A stretch of 64,000 nt of DNA from Tritrichomonas musculus (Eukaryota > Parabasalia > Tritrichomonadida > Tritrichomonadidae), in assembly GCA_039105265.1 (NCBI GenBank), contig JAPFFF010000019.1, positions 1,024,501 to 1,088,500 of the forward strand. Direction: 5' to 3'. The position numbers and the translations under genes were made by a program. Below the pieces are notes generated by a model, which was not told where the DNA came from, searched no databases, and saw only the letters and a list, made by a program, of their open reading frames with translations. This document shows positions 60,441 through 64,000 of the stretch, one piece after another (the first letter of the stretch is position 1; every line of letters starts with the position of its first letter).

Positions 60441-63400
60441 TCATTCGATGTTAGCGCATTTAGCTTCAAGTGCTGCAAGTCTTGCCTCAAGAGTATCAAT
60501 ATATGCATCCTTCTGGTCTATCATTTCCTTCACTTCTACTTTAGTAATATAAGCAGTCATATCTATATCTTCTAATGGATGTTTTGTACTTGACTTATTT
60601 TCAAGCTCTTTGATTTTCTCGCACATGAATGCTATTGTACCCTTTAAAGTATCGCGATATGTCTTTGCAATATTAATACATGTATCAAATGAAACCATCA
60701 TCTTATCAGCATCCTTCATTGTTATTTCAAGTTCAGGTTCATCATCTGTTTCTTCATGATATGCCCATGCAAGAATCTTTTCTAATACATCTTCCTCTGC
60801 TAATGTCTCTGGGTTATCATTACGACGGAACCAACTTGGAATATTAAATAATCCTATTCTATTTGCTACATATGCTTCTGCTGCTACTCCTGCTATAGCT
60901 GCTGCATCACCAGGATGATGTCTAACAAACTGCCATTGACCATGTAAGAACCTTCTAGCAACATAACCTACTGCTCCCATAATAACCTGGGTAGTTGCAC
61001 TTATAACACCATCTTGTTGGTACATTTCTATCACTCCATTCACAATATTAATTACATGTAGTCTTCTTCTATCTATTGTAGCAACTACATTTCCATTATA
61101 TAGTACTTGTGTTATTTCTTCACCAGTTGTTTCATCTAATGTGTCATTAAAAGCTAAAAGATTACCATGAGAATAAATATTATCCATTAGTTCTCCTCTT
61201 TGTTCATCACTCATTTGTTCTATCATTCTTGCTGTTATTGCTGGTGTTGTTCCTGGTACTGTCCAAGTATCTGTTGTGGCAACAAGGTCATAATGTTGAT
61301 ATCTAACTCCATTTGCATTGACTTCTATCTGTGAATTTATTCCAACAAATCGTACTTGACCTCCACTAATATTTGCTGTTGTTGGTGCTGAATAATCAAT
61401 AGTAGCAACAATTGGATCAATAGTCTCTCCTCTATGATCAATAATATTTATCCATGCTTCCATTGTTTGGTCATTCAAGTAAGGTTCTAATCCAATATCT
61501 CCATTTTGTACAAATGGTAAATTTAATCTGTCTTGCATAGATAATTGTTCAATATCTCTCGCTGTGTATGTTGTTCCTTCCCATTCTATTGACCAATTAT
61601 TATCAGTAGCTCTATGTATTCTATCTGTCATCTCAATATCAGCTGGTCTTATTAGAGTCCTTCGTTGAAATACATTATTATGGATAATGAGTTGGTCATT
61701 ATAAAACAAATCATACACATTAAACCACTCTCTTCCATGATATTGGATACGTAAGATATCAGGATGACTAGCAACTAATGCATTTCGTTCTTCTCTTGTC
61801 ATATCTGCAATATCTTCTAAGGTATACTGGATTCCAGATATATTGATAACAGGAACTTGATTCCTAAGTGCAATCGTAGTTGAAGCTGTATTTGTCATTG
61901 TAGTCTGTGGTACAGTTATATCTGTTCGAATCTCATCTGTTTCATCTGTAACAACCTGTGGCTGAACTTCTCTATGAGTTCTCTCTAATGATTGCTCAGT
62001 GGTTGTGATAGTATTTGTTGCATTATCAGTATCATTATCAGTTATTGTAATCGAGGATGAATTAATATTTAATGTTTCAGTTCCATTTGTATCTGGTCTA
62101 TTCCTAAAGAAGTGTAAGACATTCGAACCAAGTGTAGCAATAGCATTTCCTAACTGAGTCAGTGCATGTGTTGTCGAAAGGACAACCTGTGTAGCTGAGA
62201 ATGATGAAATAGCTCCAGCAACAGGATTTTGAACAGTTGTTGTTATTGGTAAAAATCTTTCCATAGTCATCTTATCAGCCTTCAAATCAACATTCACCAA
62301 AAACTTACCTTGAAAGCCACTACCTCCATCACCTGGATAACCACCACCACCACCACCACCTCCTCCACCATTTCCTCCTGGACCTGCTGGGAAAGGTCTT
62401 GTTTGATATGTATTAATAGTTACAGAGTTATTGGACATATTTAATGTTGAAAGGGCACTTGCAATACAAACTGTTGATGCTAAAATATTTAATATACTAT
62501 TCGCAACTGCTACACCTTGTTTAATACTATCAGTATATTCATTATACATGGCTTGAATTCTCATTTGTTCAACTAGATTATCAACTGTCTGTTTCAATAA
62601 AGCATAATCATAGGCTAATATATCTGTGATTCCACCAACAACATTTAAATCTCGACGCATAGTCATGATATTATCAGCCCATATAATCTTTGATGAATAA
62701 ATATTATAATCTGTCGATATGGTAGTGCATTTTCTTGGGTCTGGCTCTACTTCATAAAATTGTTGTTGAATAATTATATCGAATGGATTAACTTTCACAT
62801 CAAAATCAAATAATTCTTTCTCTATATATATTCGAATGTTCTTATGATTAAATCCTTCAATGATTTTAATGGAATGCCTTTTTTCTCGATGATAATTAAA
62901 TGATTCGAGACAAGGATTTGACCCATAGGTATGCATAACACCTGAATTAATACAATGAGTAGGATGACAATCCCATTTTAATTCAGTTATATTTCCATTA
63001 ATATTTAGGTCAGCATAAACATATAATCCATCATCTGCATTTAATCCACTTGGTGCATCAACATACATTCTAGCTTGTTCATATTTATATCCATCTTGAG
63101 TTAAAGTACCTGAACCACTTGAATCAAAAGTTGCAGTTATTCCTTCACTTAATATGGTTCCATCTTTCTTAACAACCCTCCAATTGGTAAGATAATCTTT
63201 CAAGATATGAGCATAATTATCATCATCAGTTAAATCTTCCTTTATTGTTCCTTTTATCCATCTACCAATTCTTTCGTTATGTTTGATTGTTAAAGCAGGC
63301 GCACCGTCATTTGTGTTCATGTATGATATCTTTTCTGTACACATGTTTTGACAATTATTTCCTGTCCAATTTTTACCATCCCATGTTAATTCCCAGTTAT

Positions 63401-64000
63401 GACCAAATAGATAGTCTTTGAATCTAAATACTAAATTTAGTGGTATGTCATAATCTTTATCTATATCCCATCTCATACAATAATAATTGGATTCTTCATA
63501 CGTCTTAGATGGTCTATATAAATATAACTGGTCTGATTCCTTCAAGGTAAAATACTTGGAGTCAGTTGTTGTTGTACCTCCACTTGGAATAGAATCACAT
63601 ATTATTTTCCCATTTACTTTTAAGTCACCCTTTATAATATATTTACCAAGTACTGGATTCTTCTCATCTATCTCATTAGGATTATTAATAACAGGGATAC
63701 CCATACAGTCTAAAATTTTATCCCAAGCTTCAGTACTTGTAATTTGGTCTGGTATTGCTATTGCTCCGCTATTGCTTTTATCTTCTAATGATAATGATAA
63801 TGGGCTTATCTCATTACATTGATAAACATAACTATTATAATCATCATTCCATACTAATTCGCCGATTCCTTGTAAAAAATGTTCTTGATAATGCCTTACT
63901 GCAATATCTCCAATATCTCGATTTGTCCTCCAATCTCTGTCATATAGCATGTCACTAACATTGTTTCTTATGGCTACCCATTCCCTATGGTCTATGTCCC
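60441..64000 (-). CDS. fibre-like surface protein 1 of element E, runs off the window
   Basis: At least 1169 residues from the Met at 63950, but the frame stays open to the edge, so the true start is probably outside. It shares LYLYRPSK, FGHNWELTWDGKNWTGNNC, FYEVEPDPRKCTTISTDYNI and IIWADNIMTMRRDLN with its neighbour and the C fibre. After the coiled coil comes a hydrophobic segment (VAVANSILNILASTVCIASA), a Gly-rich hinge of ten consecutive Gly near 62350, then three tandem modules of about 85-100 residues (YTLEDIADMTREERNAL, YTARDIEQLSMQDRLNL, ITARMIEQMSDEQRGEL) and a C-terminal coiled coil (IDTLEARLAALEAKC). Co-directional with the next gene, 19 bases away. Confidence 0.7.
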   Translation of the reverse strand, partial: DIDHREWVAIRNNVSDMLYDRDWRTNRDIGDIAVRHYQEHFLQGIGELVWNDDYNSYVYQCNEISPLSLSLEDKSNSGAIAIPDQITSTEAWDKILDCMGIPVINNPNEIDEKNPVLGKYIIKGDLKVNGKIICDSIPSGGTTTTDSKYFTLKESDQLYLYRPSKTYEESNYYCMRWDIDKDYDIPLNLVFRFKDYLFGHNWELTWDGKNWTGNNCQNMCTEKISYMNTNDGAPALTIKHNERIGRWIKGTIKEDLTDDDNYAHILKDYLTNWRVVKKDGTILSEGITATFDSSGSGTLTQDGYKYEQARMYVDAPSGLNADDGLYVYADLNINGNITELKWDCHPTHCINSGVMHTYGSNPCLESFNYHREKRHSIKIIEGFNHKNIRIYIEKELFDFDVKVNPFDIIIQQQFYEVEPDPRKCTTISTDYNIYSSKIIWADNIMTMRRDLNVVGGITDILAYDYALLKQTVDNLVEQMRIQAMYNEYTDSIKQGVAVANSILNILASTVCIASALSTLNMSNNSVTINTYQTRPFPAGPGGNGGGGGGGGGGYPGDGGSGFQGKFLVNVDLKADKMTMERFLPITTTVQNPVAGAISSFSATQVVLSTTHALTQLGNAIATLGSNVLHFFRNRPDTNGTETLNINSSSITITDNDTDNATNTITTTEQSLERTHREVQPQVVTDETDEIRTDITVPQTTMTNTASTTIALRNQVPVINISGIQYTLEDIADMTREERNALVASHPDILRIQYHGREWFNVYDLFYNDQLIIHNNVFQRRTLIRPADIEMTDRIHRATDNNWSIEWEGTTYTARDIEQLSMQDRLNLPFVQNGDIGLEPYLNDQTMEAWINIIDHRGETIDPIVATIDYSAPTTANISGGQVRFVGINSQIEVNANGVRYQHYDLVATTDTWTVPGTTPAITARMIEQMSDEQRGELMDNIYSHGNLLAFNDTLDETTGEEITQVLYNGNVVATIDRRRLHVINIVNGVIEMYQQDGVISATTQVIMGAVGYVARRFLHGQWQFVRHHPGDAAAIAGVAAEAYVANRIGLFNIPSWFRRNDNPETLAEEDVLEKILAWAYHEETDDEPELEITMKDADKMMVSFDTCINIAKTYRDTLKGTIAFMCEKIKELENKSSTKHPLEDIDMTAYITKVEVKEMIDQKDAYIDTLEARLAALEAKCANIE

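Larger units (their letters stand above)
57575..64000. mobile_element. Maverick-like element E, left-hand part
   Basis: Begins with AGTAGTATATACTAGTCGG, the same tip type as B and the mini-Maverick, next to TGCTA in the host minisatellite. It continues beyond the right edge. Two large genes on the minus strand code for fibre-like proteins related to the element C fibre. No integrase or polymerase is seen in the window, so the family call rests on the tip and the shared fibre modules. The visible part looks whole. Confidence 0.7.

Noticed and set aside
60422-60508. Overlap of the two element E genes
   Set aside because: Disappears when the Met at 60421 is taken as the start of the downstream gene.

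Overview
The window looks like a chromosome segment of the parasitic protist Trichomonas vaginalis or a close relative. It is AT-rich and its genes have no visible introns. Most of it consists of Maverick/Polinton virus-like elements inserted into one another. The two recognisable host genes (a NEK-type kinase with a low-complexity tail, and a Rab GTPase) are of kinds abundant in that genome. The species call is inference; the Maverick call rests on several element genes seen directly: retroviral-type integrase, family B DNA polymerase, packaging ATPase, double-jelly-roll capsid protein and fibre-like proteins.

Layout. Element A (1-8840, running off the left edge) carries a conserved short gene cluster, an integrase and a large polymerase. 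Its right tip sits inside a fibre gene of element B (8841-23132). B also holds two HNH proteins, a KilA-N protein, a polymerase, an ATPase and small genes. A 2.15-kb element with 0.6-kb inverted repeats and Maverick-like tips (15585-17735), here called a mini-Maverick, is inserted in the B polymerase gene. B itself is inserted in the capsid gene of element D, of which a capsid piece, a small capsid-like gene and a fibre gene are seen from 23133 on. Element C (26226-49478, 23.25 kb, both 348-bp inverted repeats and a target duplication visible) is inserted in the D fibre gene and carries almost a full Maverick gene set. A 1.7-kb TA-flanked DNA transposon is in turn inserted in one gene of C. 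D resumes at 49479 and ends near 50536. Host DNA follows (50626-57574): a decayed repeat-rich gene, a broken NEK kinase, a Rab GTPase and a minisatellite. Element E begins at 57575 and runs off the right edge with two large fibre-like genes. Order of insertion from the nesting: D first, then B and C, then A and the mini-Maverick (in B) and the DNA transposon (in C). All Maverick copies are treated as fossils; A, B and D are broken or cut, C is nearly whole with about two breaks, and E looks whole as far as it is seen.

How the genes work together. Integrase would insert the element, and the polymerase would copy it. The ATPase, capsid, small capsid-like and pVI-like proteins form a virion module, and the fibre-like proteins a surface module. 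KilA-N, HNH and small conserved proteins fill accessory or regulatory roles. The most unusual point is the polymerase. In A and C the family B core is followed by a domain with the motifs of an archaeo-eukaryotic primase (PrimPol type) and preceded by helical domains resembling the Death fold. The polymerase cores of A and C are of two different types, as if cores had been exchanged between conserved ends. Many element genes, including those of the mini-Maverick, share an upstream TATTTTTG-like motif.
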